DNA from: Bacteroidota bacterium
GTDB lineage: Bacteria; Bacteroidota; Bacteroidia; Cytophagales; Cytophagaceae
Assembly: GCA_023392125.1 (NCBI GenBank)
Contig: JAEVZS010000005.1
Coordinates: 1 to 45,995, forward strand
Direction of reading: 5' to 3'
DNA length: 45,995 bases
Part shown: piece by piece, positions 15,653 through 24,352 of the stretch
How the letters are laid out: every line of letters starts with the position of its first letter
Numbering within the stretch: position 1 is the first letter of the stretch
The notes under the pieces: model-generated
Told to the model about the DNA's origin: nothing
What the model saw: only the letters and a program-made list of their open reading frames with translations
Databases searched by the model: none
Made by a program: the position numbers and the translations under genes

Positions 15653-17776
15653 ATGACAGACGGAAATTTCAAAAAGAAGAAGAACATAATTCCCAAAAAC
15701 TCCCCTAAGCCCAATTTCCAGATTTGGCTTATCGTTGTTTTGCTTTTGTTGGTAATTGGAATAACCTATTTCAATAAGAATACTGCTCCATATGAGATAT
15801 CCCAGAAACGGTTTGAGCAGATGTACAAAAGTGATGACGTGAAGTCAATCAACCTTATTACTGACAAAAACATTGTTGATGTAACCCTAAAAGAAGAAGC
15901 ATTAAAAAATGACAAATACACGGATATTCTTCGTAATCGAAATTCGTTGTCAATGACTCATGGCCCTCAGGCTTTCTTCAAAGTAATAAATGGTGAGACT
16001 TTTAAGAAAGACAAAGAAGAATTTGAAAAGGAAAACAAAATTCCGGCTGATAAAAGGCTTGAATTGCATATAGAGAGTTCCAATCAGTTCTCCAATATCC
16101 TTTTAAGCTGGGGCTTTGTATTTCTCCTTTTGTTTGGCTTCTGGTATCTGATGAGAAGAGTGGCAGGCGGCGGTCCGGGTGGCCAGATTTTTAATATAGG
16201 AAAGTCCAAAGCAGCTTTATTCGATGCTGAAAATAAAGTAAAAATCACCTTTGCTGATGTTGCCGGGCTGGAAGAAGGCAAGGAAGAAGTAAAAGAAATT
16301 GTAGATTTTCTTAAGAACCCTACTAAGTTTACCAAATTAGGTGGTAAAATTCCTAAAGGAGCCCTCCTCGTAGGTCCTCCCGGTACAGGAAAAACTCTTT
16401 TGGCCAAAGCTGTGGCCGGTGAAGCCGGAGTTCCGTTTTTCTCCTTGTCAGGGTCTGACTTTGTAGAAATGTTTGTCGGAGTGGGAGCCGCGAGGGTAAG
16501 AGACCTGTTTAAGCAGGCAAAAGAAAAAGCTCCTTGTATCATATTCATTGACGAAATTGATGCAATAGGAAGATCCAGAGGAAGAGGAGCCATGCCTGGT
16601 GCCAATGATGAGCGGGAAAATACCTTAAACTCCCTGTTGGTAGAAATGGACGGATTTGCTACGGACTCCGGAGTGATTATTCTTGCAGCTACAAACCGTC
16701 CTGATATTCTTGACTCTGCCTTGTTAAGGCCGGGGCGTTTTGACCGACAAATCAGTATTGATAAACCGGATATTATCGGAAGAGAGCATATTTTCAGAGT
16801 ACATTTAAAACCACTGAAACTATCTTCCGGAGTGGATCCTAAAAAACTGGCTGCACAAACTCCCGGATTTGCGGGAGCTGAAATCGCCAATGTTTGCAAT
16901 GAAGCTGCGCTTATTGCAGCCAGAAGAGACAAAACTTCCGTAGACATGCAGGATTTTCAGGATGCAATCGATCGGGTAATCGGCGGGCTGGAAAAGAAAA
17001 ATAAAATTATTTCCCCTGAAGAAAAGAAAATAGTAGCCTATCATGAAGCCGGTCATGCAGTAGCCGGCTGGTTCCTTGAGCACGCGGACCCTTTAGTAAA
17101 AGTCAGTATAGTACCAAGAGGTGTGGCTGCATTAGGCTATGCGCAATATCTTCCCAAAGAACAGTTTCTGTACACTACAGAACAGCTTATCGATGAAATG
17201 TGCATGACGCTGGGTGGACGCGCCGCCGAAGAAATTATTTTCGGAAAGATCTCAACCGGGGCATTAAGTGATCTTGAGCGTATTACAAAGATGGCTTATA
17301 GCATGGTGACTGTATATGGAATGAATGATAAGATCGGAAACGTATCCTTTTATGATTCAAAGCAGTCCGGTGATTATAATTTTACTAAACCATATTCTGA
17401 ATTCACTTCCCAGACTATTGATGAAGAGGTTCGTAAAATCATAAATGATGCTTTTGACCGTACCAAGAAACTGCTGAAAGATAAACAAAAAGAACTGGAG
17501 ATCGTTGCCCAGGAGCTTTTGGAAAAAGAAATAATCTTCCAGTCTGATCTTGAAAATCTGATCGGAAAAAGGCCTTTCGAACGCCCAACGACCTATGAAG
17601 AGTACACCAATCGCAAGGTCAACGGAGATGGCAGCATTGATTTGAATACAGAAGCACTGGACAAACAGGTAGAAGAAAAAAGCATAAAAAAAGAAGAATC
17701 CGATGAATCCCGAACCAGTGATCACTCTCACCCTAATCAGGAAGAAAATGATGGTTCAGAAAAAGACAATTCTTAA
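15653..17776 (+). CDS. ftsH: ATP-dependent zinc metalloprotease FtsH
   Basis: The 707-residue protein is a membrane AAA protease. Transmembrane helices lie at about residues 22-40 and 149-167 around a periplasmic domain. Walker A is GPPGTGKT (241-248), the pore motif MFVGVG (273-278) and Walker B IIFIDEID (296-303). The zinc motif is HEAGH (464-468), with the third ligand region in SDLERIT. It extracts and degrades membrane and regulatory proteins. The last ~50 residues are a very charged Glu/Lys/Ser-rich tail. Its stop codon is followed without a gap by the LUD-domain gene. In E. coli FtsH controls LpxC level; here an LpxH-like gene is in the same operon. Confidence 0.97.
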   Translation: MTDGNFKKKKNIIPKNSPKPNFQIWLIVVLLLLVIGITYFNKNTAPYEISQKRFEQMYKSDDVKSINLITDKNIVDVTLKEEALKNDKYTDILRNRNSLSMTHGPQAFFKVINGETFKKDKEEFEKENKIPADKRLELHIESSNQFSNILLSWGFVFLLLFGFWYLMRRVAGGGPGGQIFNIGKSKAALFDAENKVKITFADVAGLEEGKEEVKEIVDFLKNPTKFTKLGGKIPKGALLVGPPGTGKTLLAKAVAGEAGVPFFSLSGSDFVEMFVGVGAARVRDLFKQAKEKAPCIIFIDEIDAIGRSRGRGAMPGANDERENTLNSLLVEMDGFATDSGVIILAATNRPDILDSALLRPGRFDRQISIDKPDIIGREHIFRVHLKPLKLSSGVDPKKLAAQTPGFAGAEIANVCNEAALIAARRDKTSVDMQDFQDAIDRVIGGLEKKNKIISPEEKKIVAYHEAGHAVAGWFLEHADPLVKVSIVPRGVAALGYAQYLPKEQFLYTTEQLIDEMCMTLGGRAAEEIIFGKISTGALSDLERITKMAYSMVTVYGMNDKIGNVSFYDSKQSGDYNFTKPYSEFTSQTIDEEVRKIINDAFDRTKKLLKDKQKELEIVAQELLEKEIIFQSDLENLIGKRPFERPTTYEEYTNRKVNGDGSIDLNTEALDKQVEEKSIKKEESDESRTSDHSHPNQEENDGSEKDNS

Positions 17777-18424
17777 ATGAATTCAGAAAGTTCTCGCGAC
17801 AAGATACTAAAAAAGGTCAGGCTTGCTCTGGGAAAAGGTGATTATACCATGAGTATCCCGGAGTTTGCCTCTCCCGTAATGAAAGAACTTCCTGATGAAG
17901 ACATCACCTTTGTTTTTGCCGAAAACTTCGTTCAAAACAAAGGCACCTTCTTTTACTGCGAGAACATTGATGAGTTTATGCTAACCATCCGGTCGTATAT
18001 TTCTCAGAACAGCTACAAACAGATTTTTGTCTGGGAAAAAGAACTACAGGAAGCCTTGAGCGGACTTTTTTCTTTTTCATCCGAAAGAAAAAACTTTGTC
18101 TCCGCAGAAATCGGAATCACAACCTGCGAAGCATTAGTGGCCCGAACCGGAAGTATTCTTGTATCTTCTCATTCTGAGTCCGGCAGAAGCCTGGGAATAT
18201 TTCCTCATATTCATATCGTAGTTGCATTCTCCTCTCAGATAAGCCGTGAAATAGCCGATGCAATGAGTCTTCTTAAAAATAAATATCAAAGCAATATCCC
18301 CTCCATGATCGGCCTTATCACAGGTCCCAGCCGTACAGCCGATATTGAAAAAACTCTTGTACTTGGTGCACATGGTCCCAAAGAACTTGTTCTGTTTTTA
18401 ATCGATGATACCTCCCAAAAGTAG
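17777..18424 (+). CDS. LUD (LutC/YkgG) domain protein
   Basis: The 215-residue protein matches the LutC/YkgG family. Diagnostic C-terminal segments are ITTCEALVARTGSILVSS (about 114-131) and LITGPSRTADIEKTLVLGAHGP (about 180-201). LutC works with the iron-sulfur proteins LutA and LutB in lactate oxidation, but neither is present here, so a stand-alone role is likely. It begins on the base after the ftsH stop and overlaps the following LpxH-like gene by 20 bases. That points to co-translation with membrane quality-control and lipid A genes. The actual function is not known. Confidence 0.85.
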   Translation: MNSESSRDKILKKVRLALGKGDYTMSIPEFASPVMKELPDEDITFVFAENFVQNKGTFFYCENIDEFMLTIRSYISQNSYKQIFVWEKELQEALSGLFSFSSERKNFVSAEIGITTCEALVARTGSILVSSHSESGRSLGIFPHIHIVVAFSSQISREIADAMSLLKNKYQSNIPSMIGLITGPSRTADIEKTLVLGAHGPKELVLFLIDDTSQK

Positions 18425-19178
18425 CTTACCCGAAGGGAAAAAAATATATTTTGCTTCTGATTTCCATTTGGGAGTTCCCAATAAAGCCGAAAGTAAAGCA
18501 AGAGAAAACAAGATTGTCCGCTGGCTTTCTGAAATCGAAGAGGATGCGGCTGCCATTTTTATTCTTGGAGATATCTTTGATTTCTGGTTCGAATATAAAT
18601 ATACTGTTCCTAAAGGTTACATTAAATTTCTGGGCAAATTAGCCTTTATCCGGGAAAAAGGAATTCCCGTATACTTTTTTACCGGCAACCATGACATGTG
18701 GATGTTTGACTACTTCCCAACAGAACTGGATATTCCTGTGTTCTATACTTCTCAACAGTTTGAAGTAAACGGAACCCGTTTTTTCGTTGGACATGGTGAT
18801 GGCCTGGGTCCCGGAGATCATTTCTACAAAATTATAAAAAAGGTTTTTGCCAATAAGCTTTGTCAGCGTGCTTTCAGTCTTATTCCCTCATATGTTGGCA
18901 TGGGAATTGCCAATTTCTGGTCCAGAAAAAGCCGCATAAGCAATGTAAAAAAGGATGATGTATTCCTCAATGAAAAAGAATGGCTTTATCAGTTTTGCAA
19001 GGAAAACGAGTGTCGGACCAATTATCATTTTTATATATTCGGGCATCGTCATCTTCCTTTACGGATGCGCATCAATCAGCAATCGGAATATATTAATCTG
19101 GGCGAATGGGTAAACTTCTATACATATGCCGTATTTGATGGTAAAAAAATTGATTTGAAGGAATTTGAAAGCAGCTAA
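18405..19178 (+). CDS. lpxH: UDP-2,3-diacylglucosamine diphosphatase-like phosphoesterase (LpxH family)
   Basis: The 257-residue calcineurin-fold enzyme has metal ligands in SDFHLG (Asp19, His21), GDIFDFW (55-61), GNHD (94-97), GHGDG (129-133) and GHRH (213-216). LpxH removes UMP from UDP-diacylglucosamine to give lipid X in lipid A synthesis. The segment FDFWFEY matches the family. Its ATG lies inside the LUD gene (20-base overlap) and its 3' end overlaps the next gene by 14 bases. The chemistry is well supported; lipid A specificity is inferred from family resemblance. A second related enzyme is at 24353-25153. Confidence 0.82.
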   Translation: MIPPKSSLPEGKKIYFASDFHLGVPNKAESKARENKIVRWLSEIEEDAAAIFILGDIFDFWFEYKYTVPKGYIKFLGKLAFIREKGIPVYFFTGNHDMWMFDYFPTELDIPVFYTSQQFEVNGTRFFVGHGDGLGPGDHFYKIIKKVFANKLCQRAFSLIPSYVGMGIANFWSRKSRISNVKKDDVFLNEKEWLYQFCKENECRTNYHFYIFGHRHLPLRMRINQQSEYINLGEWVNFYTYAVFDGKKIDLKEFESS

Positions 19179-19995
19179 AGGTTTATATCTGTTTCTTTTT
19201 TTTATGCTCTTTCCTGCTCTTTCTTCACTGGCTCAGGAAGGATGGAAGCTTTTGACTACTATACAGGTCGGAAATGCACATCATATCTCATCTGACTCGT
19301 ACAATAATATATATATTGCGGATGACGAAGGAATAGTAAGCCAATATGATTCCCTTGGCAGGAAAATCACTTTCTTTTCCCCCGGGAAAAAAAGTAAAAT
19401 CACCGCCATAGATGGAAGCAGGAATGTGAACATATTTCTTTTTTATAAAAACTTCCAGGAATTCAGGCTATTAAATCGCTTCCTGACCGAAATAAGTACC
19501 ACCAGAATAAACAATAACCAGGTTGGTTTTGCCTCTCTTGGGGCTTTGTCTCCGGATAATGCCCTTTGGATTGTTGATGAGGGAGATCTGACATTAAAGA
19601 AAATCAACCTGAAATTTAATCAGATTATTGTCAATAGCTCTCTTTTGCCGGTCCTGCCGCGGTCAAAGAATGAATTTGTATTTACTCATTTTAAGGAATA
19701 TAACAACAATCTGTATCTGTCAGACAGAGAAAACGGTATTTTTGTATTTGATAATCTTGGCAACTACAAGACTCTGATCCAGGCACATGGTATCGATTAT
19801 TTTGATTTCCGGGATAACTACCTTTATTTTCTGAATGGAACAAGACTGACCCTTCTTGACCTTATAAATGGTCAGGTCAGGGTACCCGAAAAGGAGTTTT
19901 CCCCCAAAGCGAAAATTATTTTCACTTCCCGGAAGTGTTATACCCTCGATCAGAATCAGCTCACTATATTCGAACACAATATGCTGGGAAGGTAA
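19165..19995 (+). CDS. Secreted beta-propeller-like protein, unknown role
   Basis: The 276-residue protein has a signal peptide (hydrophobic core LYLFLFFMLFPALSSLAQ, cleavage near residue 24). Repeating beta-strand units follow, such as SSDSYNNIYIADDEGIVSQY and YNNNLYLSDRENGIFVFDNL, typical of NHL- or SMP-30-like blades. No catalytic residues can be named. The start is TTG inside the lpxH gene (14-base overlap). The next ATG would cut into the signal peptide core, so TTG is preferred. Position suggests a periplasmic partner for the ftsH-lpxH operon, but this is inference. Confidence 0.7.
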   Translation: MKAAKGLYLFLFFMLFPALSSLAQEGWKLLTTIQVGNAHHISSDSYNNIYIADDEGIVSQYDSLGRKITFFSPGKKSKITAIDGSRNVNIFLFYKNFQEFRLLNRFLTEISTTRINNNQVGFASLGALSPDNALWIVDEGDLTLKKINLKFNQIIVNSSLLPVLPRSKNEFVFTHFKEYNNNLYLSDRENGIFVFDNLGNYKTLIQAHGIDYFDFRDNYLYFLNGTRLTLLDLINGQVRVPEKEFSPKAKIIFTSRKCYTLDQNQLTIFEHNMLGR

Positions 19996-20078
19996 ATCTT
20001 TCCGGAGATCTTTAAAACATATTCTTTTACCTGACGCTTACTATTATTGTAGGCGTTGATGTAAATGTGTAGAAGGAT

Positions 20079-20636
20079 ATGAAAGTAATGACTATATCTG
20101 TATATCTGCTTTTTGCAGGTGTACTGATCAGTTGCAATGGTTCAAAAAAATCTGCCCGAAATAATCAGGCAAATGAACTTTCAGCTGCTAAACCACCAAA
20201 AAAAGAATCCCAGTGCCAGAACAAGCCTGATGAGCTTGATTATAAAACAGAAATATCAGAAGAAGATGATGCCCGTATCAGCAATCTGATTGATGCATAT
20301 GATTATGAGAACCGATACAATCAGAATTATATTCACAGACAACGAGACGCAGACTTCCGAGGTTCATCCGGATCGGGGACCGGCTCAAGCTATGCCTCTA
20401 CCTATTATGGTTCGAATGCCAAAAAACAGGAACTTATTGCATGCTCGAATGATACAGCTTTAATCAATGCCAATAAGCGAAAACTCACTCCTCAGCCTCC
20501 TGTTCTTGGAGTTCAGGACTATTCTTCTGATACAACATACTCTGAGGACTCTTTCGGCTGGGATACTCCTGCCGATGAGGAAACTTATGAAGAATATAAT
20601 TTCCAGGATTCAACATCTTCGGAAGGCTGGTATTGA
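20079..20636 (+). CDS. Unknown lipoprotein with acidic, Tyr-rich tail
   Basis: The 185-residue protein has a lipobox at Cys19 (GVLISCNGS). The mature part is low in hydrophobic residues. It has a Lys/Ala stretch, a cysteine at about 46, a Gly/Ser/Tyr segment (RGSSGSGTGSSYAS) and a C-terminal third rich in Asp, Glu, Tyr and Thr that ends in EGWY. This composition suggests an extended or disordered surface protein. It lies 16 bases before another small lipoprotein and 83 bases after the propeller gene. I recognise no family. Confidence 0.7.
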   Translation: MKVMTISVYLLFAGVLISCNGSKKSARNNQANELSAAKPPKKESQCQNKPDELDYKTEISEEDDARISNLIDAYDYENRYNQNYIHRQRDADFRGSSGSGTGSSYASTYYGSNAKKQELIACSNDTALINANKRKLTPQPPVLGVQDYSSDTTYSEDSFGWDTPADEETYEEYNFQDSTSSEGWY

Positions 20637-20652
20637 CAAAATGTACTAAACT

Positions 20653-21006
20653 ATGAAACATTTAATCTTTGCAGGAGTACTGGTATTTTTACTTAGCAAC
20701 TGCAACACCAAGGTACAGGATTCTTTGTTTTACGATGAGCTGGCGGATGGCTCTGTAAGCCCGAGATCGGAAAAGAATTATGCTTATTCAAACGAAGGAC
20801 ATCAGAGTTTCAGTGGCACTAACCCGCCTGGCAGATTTGACCGGGAATTAGTTGAACGAAGAAAAAGAAAACAGATAGAAGCTGATTCTTTACAAAAAGA
20901 GTTCGCGATCAATGGCTATAGTGTAAATACTGAATTCCACAATTGCGAATTATATTCAACTACACCTGCCCAAAAAAGCAGTGAAGTTGGAGCTCGCATT
21001 GAATAG
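20653..21006 (+). CDS. Small unknown lipoprotein
   Basis: The 117-residue protein has a short signal peptide and lipobox ending at Cys17 (FLLSNCNT). The mature region is polar, with YDELADGSVSPRSEKNYAYS, a basic helix-like run (RELVERRKRKQIEADSLQKEF) and a single further cysteine near the end (FHNCELYS). It follows the 185-residue lipoprotein by 16 bases and is closed by a terminator, so the two form one short unit. Each has few cysteines besides the lipobox, so intermolecular pairing is conceivable. No family is recognised. Confidence 0.68.
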   Translation: MKHLIFAGVLVFLLSNCNTKVQDSLFYDELADGSVSPRSEKNYAYSNEGHQSFSGTNPPGRFDRELVERRKRKQIEADSLQKEFAINGYSVNTEFHNCELYSTTPAQKSSEVGARIE

Positions 21007-21020
21007 ACAGTCTTACAATC

Positions 21021-21055
21021 AAAATAGAGGAAATACAAGCTTTCCTCTATTTTTT
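21021..21055 (+). terminator. Intrinsic terminator after the lipoprotein pair
   Basis: A perfect 13-bp stem (ends AAAATAGAGGAAA / TTTCCTCTATTTT) with a seven-base loop is followed by a T tract. It lies 15 bases after the stop and just before the promoter of the TonB receptor gene. Confidence 0.85.
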
Positions 21056-21056
21056 A

Positions 21057-21064
21057 TATTTTTG
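21057..21064 (+). promoter_or_regulatory. Promoter -7 box (TATTTTTG) for the TonB receptor
   Basis: TATTTTTG matches TAnnTTTG directly after the upstream terminator's T tract, 63 bases before the receptor ATG. The -33 region falls in the terminator hairpin and shows no TTTG, so a regulator or an alternative sigma factor may help. The leader of about 55 bases is C/T-rich. Confidence 0.4.
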
Positions 21065-21126
21065 CCCCAGGTATTTTTTTATCCTTAAAAATTCTATTTT
21101 TACCTTCAAAAACCACCCGTCCGAAA

Positions 21127-23466
21127 ATGCGACACTTATTCTTTTTTTTATTTATAGTATCGCTGATGCATCCGTTTATTTCCTTTTCCCAGTCCAATGT
21201 TTATACTCTTTCCGGTACGGTAAGAGATTCTATAAGCAGGGAAACTCTGCCCGGAGCATCTGTTTATACATCCGATCAGAAGTCCGGAACGATGACCGAT
21301 TTCGATGGGAACTATGAGCTCAAGCTAAAAGAAGGATCGTATACACTGGAAGTATATTTTTACGGTTACAATACACTTGTCAGAACCGTAAGGATTCAAT
21401 CCGATATGAAGCTGGATTTTCTTTTATCTAATGCTACCGAGGAGCTTGAAGAGATTGTATTGAAAGGGACTCGTACCGATGACAATGTCAAGGATACCAA
21501 AATGAGTACAATTGAACTGAATATTGAAGAAATAAAGAAACTTCCTGCATTGTTTGGTGAAGTGGATGTTATCAAGAGTATTCAGTTATTACCGGGAGTA
21601 CAAATAGCCGGGGAAGGAAATGCCGGACTGTATGTCCGGGGCGGCGGTGCAGACCAGAATCTGGTTCTTCTTGACAATGCAACTATATATAATCCGGTCC
21701 ATACGGTTGGTATTTTTTCCGTTTTCAGCAGTGACGTTCTGAAAAGCACCGAATTGTACAAAGGCGGAATACCAGCTCAATATGGCGGAAGATTATCCTC
21801 TCTATTAGAGATTACTACCAAAACCGGCAATTTTGAAAAATTCGGTGGGTCTGCAGGAATCGGGCTTTTGTCCAGTCGTCTTATGCTTGAAGGTCCAATT
21901 GTTAAAGATAAGGTTTCTTTTATGTTAGCCGGGCGAAGAACCTACTTTGATCTTTTTCTGGCAGGAAGCAGTGATGAAACCATCCGGAAGACCCGTTTAT
22001 ATTTCTATGATCTCAACGGTAAAGTAAGTATAAAGGCTAATAAAAATAATTTTATAGAATTGTCCGGCTACTACGGAAAAGATGTATTAAAACTCGCAAG
22101 TTTATTCAATAACTATTATGGCAATAGTGCCCTCACAGCCTCCTGGCGCCATGTATTTAATGAACGTCTGTATTCACAAACATATCTCAGCTATTCAGGA
22201 TTTGACTATAATATAGCTCTGGAACTGGACGAAGCTCAGAAAATGAGAATAACCAACGGGATTCAGGATATTAATCTCAAACATATATTTTTCCAGGAAT
22301 TAAACTCCAAAAACAAACTTTCCTACGGATTCGATGCAAGTTATAAAATCTTCATGCCGGGAGAAGTGATTCCCCAAGGTTCCGGATCTGCTTTTATACC
22401 ATATAAAATCCCTGATGCCTATTCACTGGATGGAGCGGTTTATATCGCAAACAAGCAAACCATTACTCCTCGTTTGTCCGCTGATTATGGCTTACGATTC
22501 TCTATGTTCAGTCAGGTAGGGAAAGCATCCGTTGTAAATTACAGTGGCCAACTTGATAAAAACTCGATTACGGATACAAGTACGTATGGTTCTCTTGAGG
22601 CAGTTAAACCATATTCGGGACTTGAGCCCAGAGTTGCCCTGCGATATTCGCTCAACGAGGTAAGCTCAATCAAAGCCTCATACAACAGAATGTTCCAATA
22701 CTTGCATCTGTTGTCCAATTCAACAGCGCCTGTTCCCAGCAACATCTGGCTTCCGAGCGGCAAGTACATACAACCTCAGAGAGCGGATCAGGTTGCTTTG
22801 GGGTATTTCCGGAACTTCAAGGAAAACACATACGAAGCTTCAGTTGAGGCATACTATAAGCATATGGACAATGTTATTGACTTTGTTGATAATGCCAGCC
22901 TCTTCCTCAATCCTAATCCTGAAACAGATATCCTTCCGGGAATCGGCAGGTCTTATGGAACAGAATTTTTCCTCAGGAAAAATAAAGGGAAGACAACTGG
23001 TTGGATAAGTTATACTCTGTCTAAAGCAACCAGACAAATCAATGGTATTAACAACAATAAGGAGTATCTTGCCAGCTATGACAGAAGACATAATCTCAAT
23101 ATTGTCGTAACTCATGATCTGAGTAAGAAGGTTAATGTGTCTTCCACTTTCGTGTACGGTACGGGAAGACCATTTACACTACCTTCCGGCAGATATACGT
23201 TTGATTATACTACTCCGGTATACTATACAGAGCGCAACGCCTATCGTTTGAGAAGCTACCACAGACTAGATCTTGCTGTCAATATTAATTTTAATCAGGA
23301 AGGCCGCTTTAAAAGCAGTCTCAACATTTCTCTCTACAATGCGTACGGACGTAAAAACCCATACACAGTACTCGTAAGAGACAAAGAAGCCGGCGAAGGA
23401 CAAGAACTTGCCATGATATATCTTTTCAGATGGTTGCCTTCAGTAACATACAACATTAATTTCTGA
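21127..23466 (+). CDS. TonB-dependent outer-membrane receptor with N-terminal CarboxypepD-like domain
   Basis: The 779-residue protein has a signal peptide (cleavage near residue 22). A carboxypeptidase-regulatory-like beta-sandwich spans about 25-95 (LSGTVRDSISRETLPGASV, DFDGNYELKL). The plug spans about 135-235 (GLYVRGGGADQNLVLLDNA, GIPAQYGGRLSSLLEI), and a 22-stranded-barrel-like remainder ends in Phe (TYNINF), the signal for BAM insertion. It imports an unknown ligand energised by TonB. It lacks a SusD partner; the next gene overlaps by one base and is a DUF4249 lipoprotein, the usual partner of this receptor group. Confidence 0.92.
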   Translation: MRHLFFFLFIVSLMHPFISFSQSNVYTLSGTVRDSISRETLPGASVYTSDQKSGTMTDFDGNYELKLKEGSYTLEVYFYGYNTLVRTVRIQSDMKLDFLLSNATEELEEIVLKGTRTDDNVKDTKMSTIELNIEEIKKLPALFGEVDVIKSIQLLPGVQIAGEGNAGLYVRGGGADQNLVLLDNATIYNPVHTVGIFSVFSSDVLKSTELYKGGIPAQYGGRLSSLLEITTKTGNFEKFGGSAGIGLLSSRLMLEGPIVKDKVSFMLAGRRTYFDLFLAGSSDETIRKTRLYFYDLNGKVSIKANKNNFIELSGYYGKDVLKLASLFNNYYGNSALTASWRHVFNERLYSQTYLSYSGFDYNIALELDEAQKMRITNGIQDINLKHIFFQELNSKNKLSYGFDASYKIFMPGEVIPQGSGSAFIPYKIPDAYSLDGAVYIANKQTITPRLSADYGLRFSMFSQVGKASVVNYSGQLDKNSITDTSTYGSLEAVKPYSGLEPRVALRYSLNEVSSIKASYNRMFQYLHLLSNSTAPVPSNIWLPSGKYIQPQRADQVALGYFRNFKENTYEASVEAYYKHMDNVIDFVDNASLFLNPNPETDILPGIGRSYGTEFFLRKNKGKTTGWISYTLSKATRQINGINNNKEYLASYDRRHNLNIVVTHDLSKKVNVSSTFVYGTGRPFTLPSGRYTFDYTTPVYYTERNAYRLRSYHRLDLAVNINFNQEGRFKSSLNISLYNAYGRKNPYTVLVRDKEAGEGQELAMIYLFRWLPSVTYNINF

Positions 23467-24278
23467 TGAAAAAGACCAGTATTACTACATTCATATCCTT
23501 TATTTCATTATTGTTTCTGAGTTCATGTATTGAAACAATTGAGCCGGATCTGAAATCATTCGAAGAAAAAATCGTAATTGAGGGTCTTGTAACCAATCTA
23601 CCCACTCCTCAATATGTTAAGGTCACTAAGGCTGTACCTTTTTATTCTGAACTGAAATCACTCTCCATTGCCGATGCCATTGTTGTGCTTTCCGATGATC
23701 GTGGTAATCGAGATACATTGACCTATGCCGGTGATGGCAGATATGAAACTTCCAAAATACCAGGAGTTCCTGGCACACAATATCATCTGCTGGTAATTGC
23801 AGAAGGAAATGCATATGAATCTTCATCGGTTATGAACCGGTTGAATCCCATAGACAGCGTCTACGCCACATATTATGAAAAAGCTGATTTTCTTCATGAG
23901 GCAGAGAGCTACTATGTTTCTTTCGTTGCCAAAGAACCTCAGGATACCAGAGATTTTTATCTCTGGAAGTTTTACAAGAACAGTGAACTGCTCAATCAGA
24001 AAAACGATATTATGATCGCCTCCGATGAGCTGGTACAGGAAAATATCAGTGGCATGGAAGCTCCTTTTCCATACCAGCTCGGAGATACTGCAAAAGTAGA
24101 AATGTATTCCCTCACCGAAGATGCATATAAATTCTATTCAGGGCTAAATACAAACCTTAACAATGAAGGCGGATTCTTTTCTTCTCCGCCAGCCAATCCC
24201 GCTTCTAACATAACGAATGGAGGGCTGGGGCTTTTTCAGACTTCGGCAGTAGAAATAATTGAATATGTTATAAAATAA
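23466..24278 (+). CDS. DUF4249 family lipoprotein, partner of TonB receptor
   Basis: The 270-residue protein has a lipobox ending at Cys21 (FLSSCIE). The opening IEPDLKSFEEKIVIEGLVTN and the strand pattern around KVTKAVPFYSE are typical of DUF4249 proteins of Bacteroidota. The fold appears to be beta-sandwich domains. It starts within the TGA of the TonB receptor (TGATG), so translation is coupled. DUF4249 members likely sit on the receptor as a surface lid or ligand-binding lipoprotein, by analogy to SusD; direct proof is lacking. Confidence 0.85.
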   Translation: MKKTSITTFISFISLLFLSSCIETIEPDLKSFEEKIVIEGLVTNLPTPQYVKVTKAVPFYSELKSLSIADAIVVLSDDRGNRDTLTYAGDGRYETSKIPGVPGTQYHLLVIAEGNAYESSSVMNRLNPIDSVYATYYEKADFLHEAESYYVSFVAKEPQDTRDFYLWKFYKNSELLNQKNDIMIASDELVQENISGMEAPFPYQLGDTAKVEMYSLTEDAYKFYSGLNTNLNNEGGFFSSPPANPASNITNGGLGLFQTSAVEIIEYVIK

Positions 24279-24326
24279 CCCCTGATTATAATTAATTAAA
24301 ACTTCGGTAATAATACCTTAATATAC

Positions 24327-24352
24327 GCTGTGTTTATTTACAAAAACACAGC
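24327..24352 (+). promoter_or_regulatory. Hairpin ending exactly at a start codon
   Basis: A perfect 9-bp inverted repeat (GCTGTGTTT with AAACACAGC, loop of eight) ends on the base before the ATG of the second LpxH-like gene. In RNA it would sequester the ribosome landing site. It could be a translational control element, or a weak terminator of the upstream receptor operon; there is no T tract after it. Confidence 0.5.

Noticed and set aside
16084..16947. Long antisense reading frame (287 codons) inside ftsH
   Set aside because: FtsH is highly conserved in the sense frame across this stretch, and the antisense product is Ser/Pro/Leu-rich without a recognisable pattern, typical of a codon-bias shadow.
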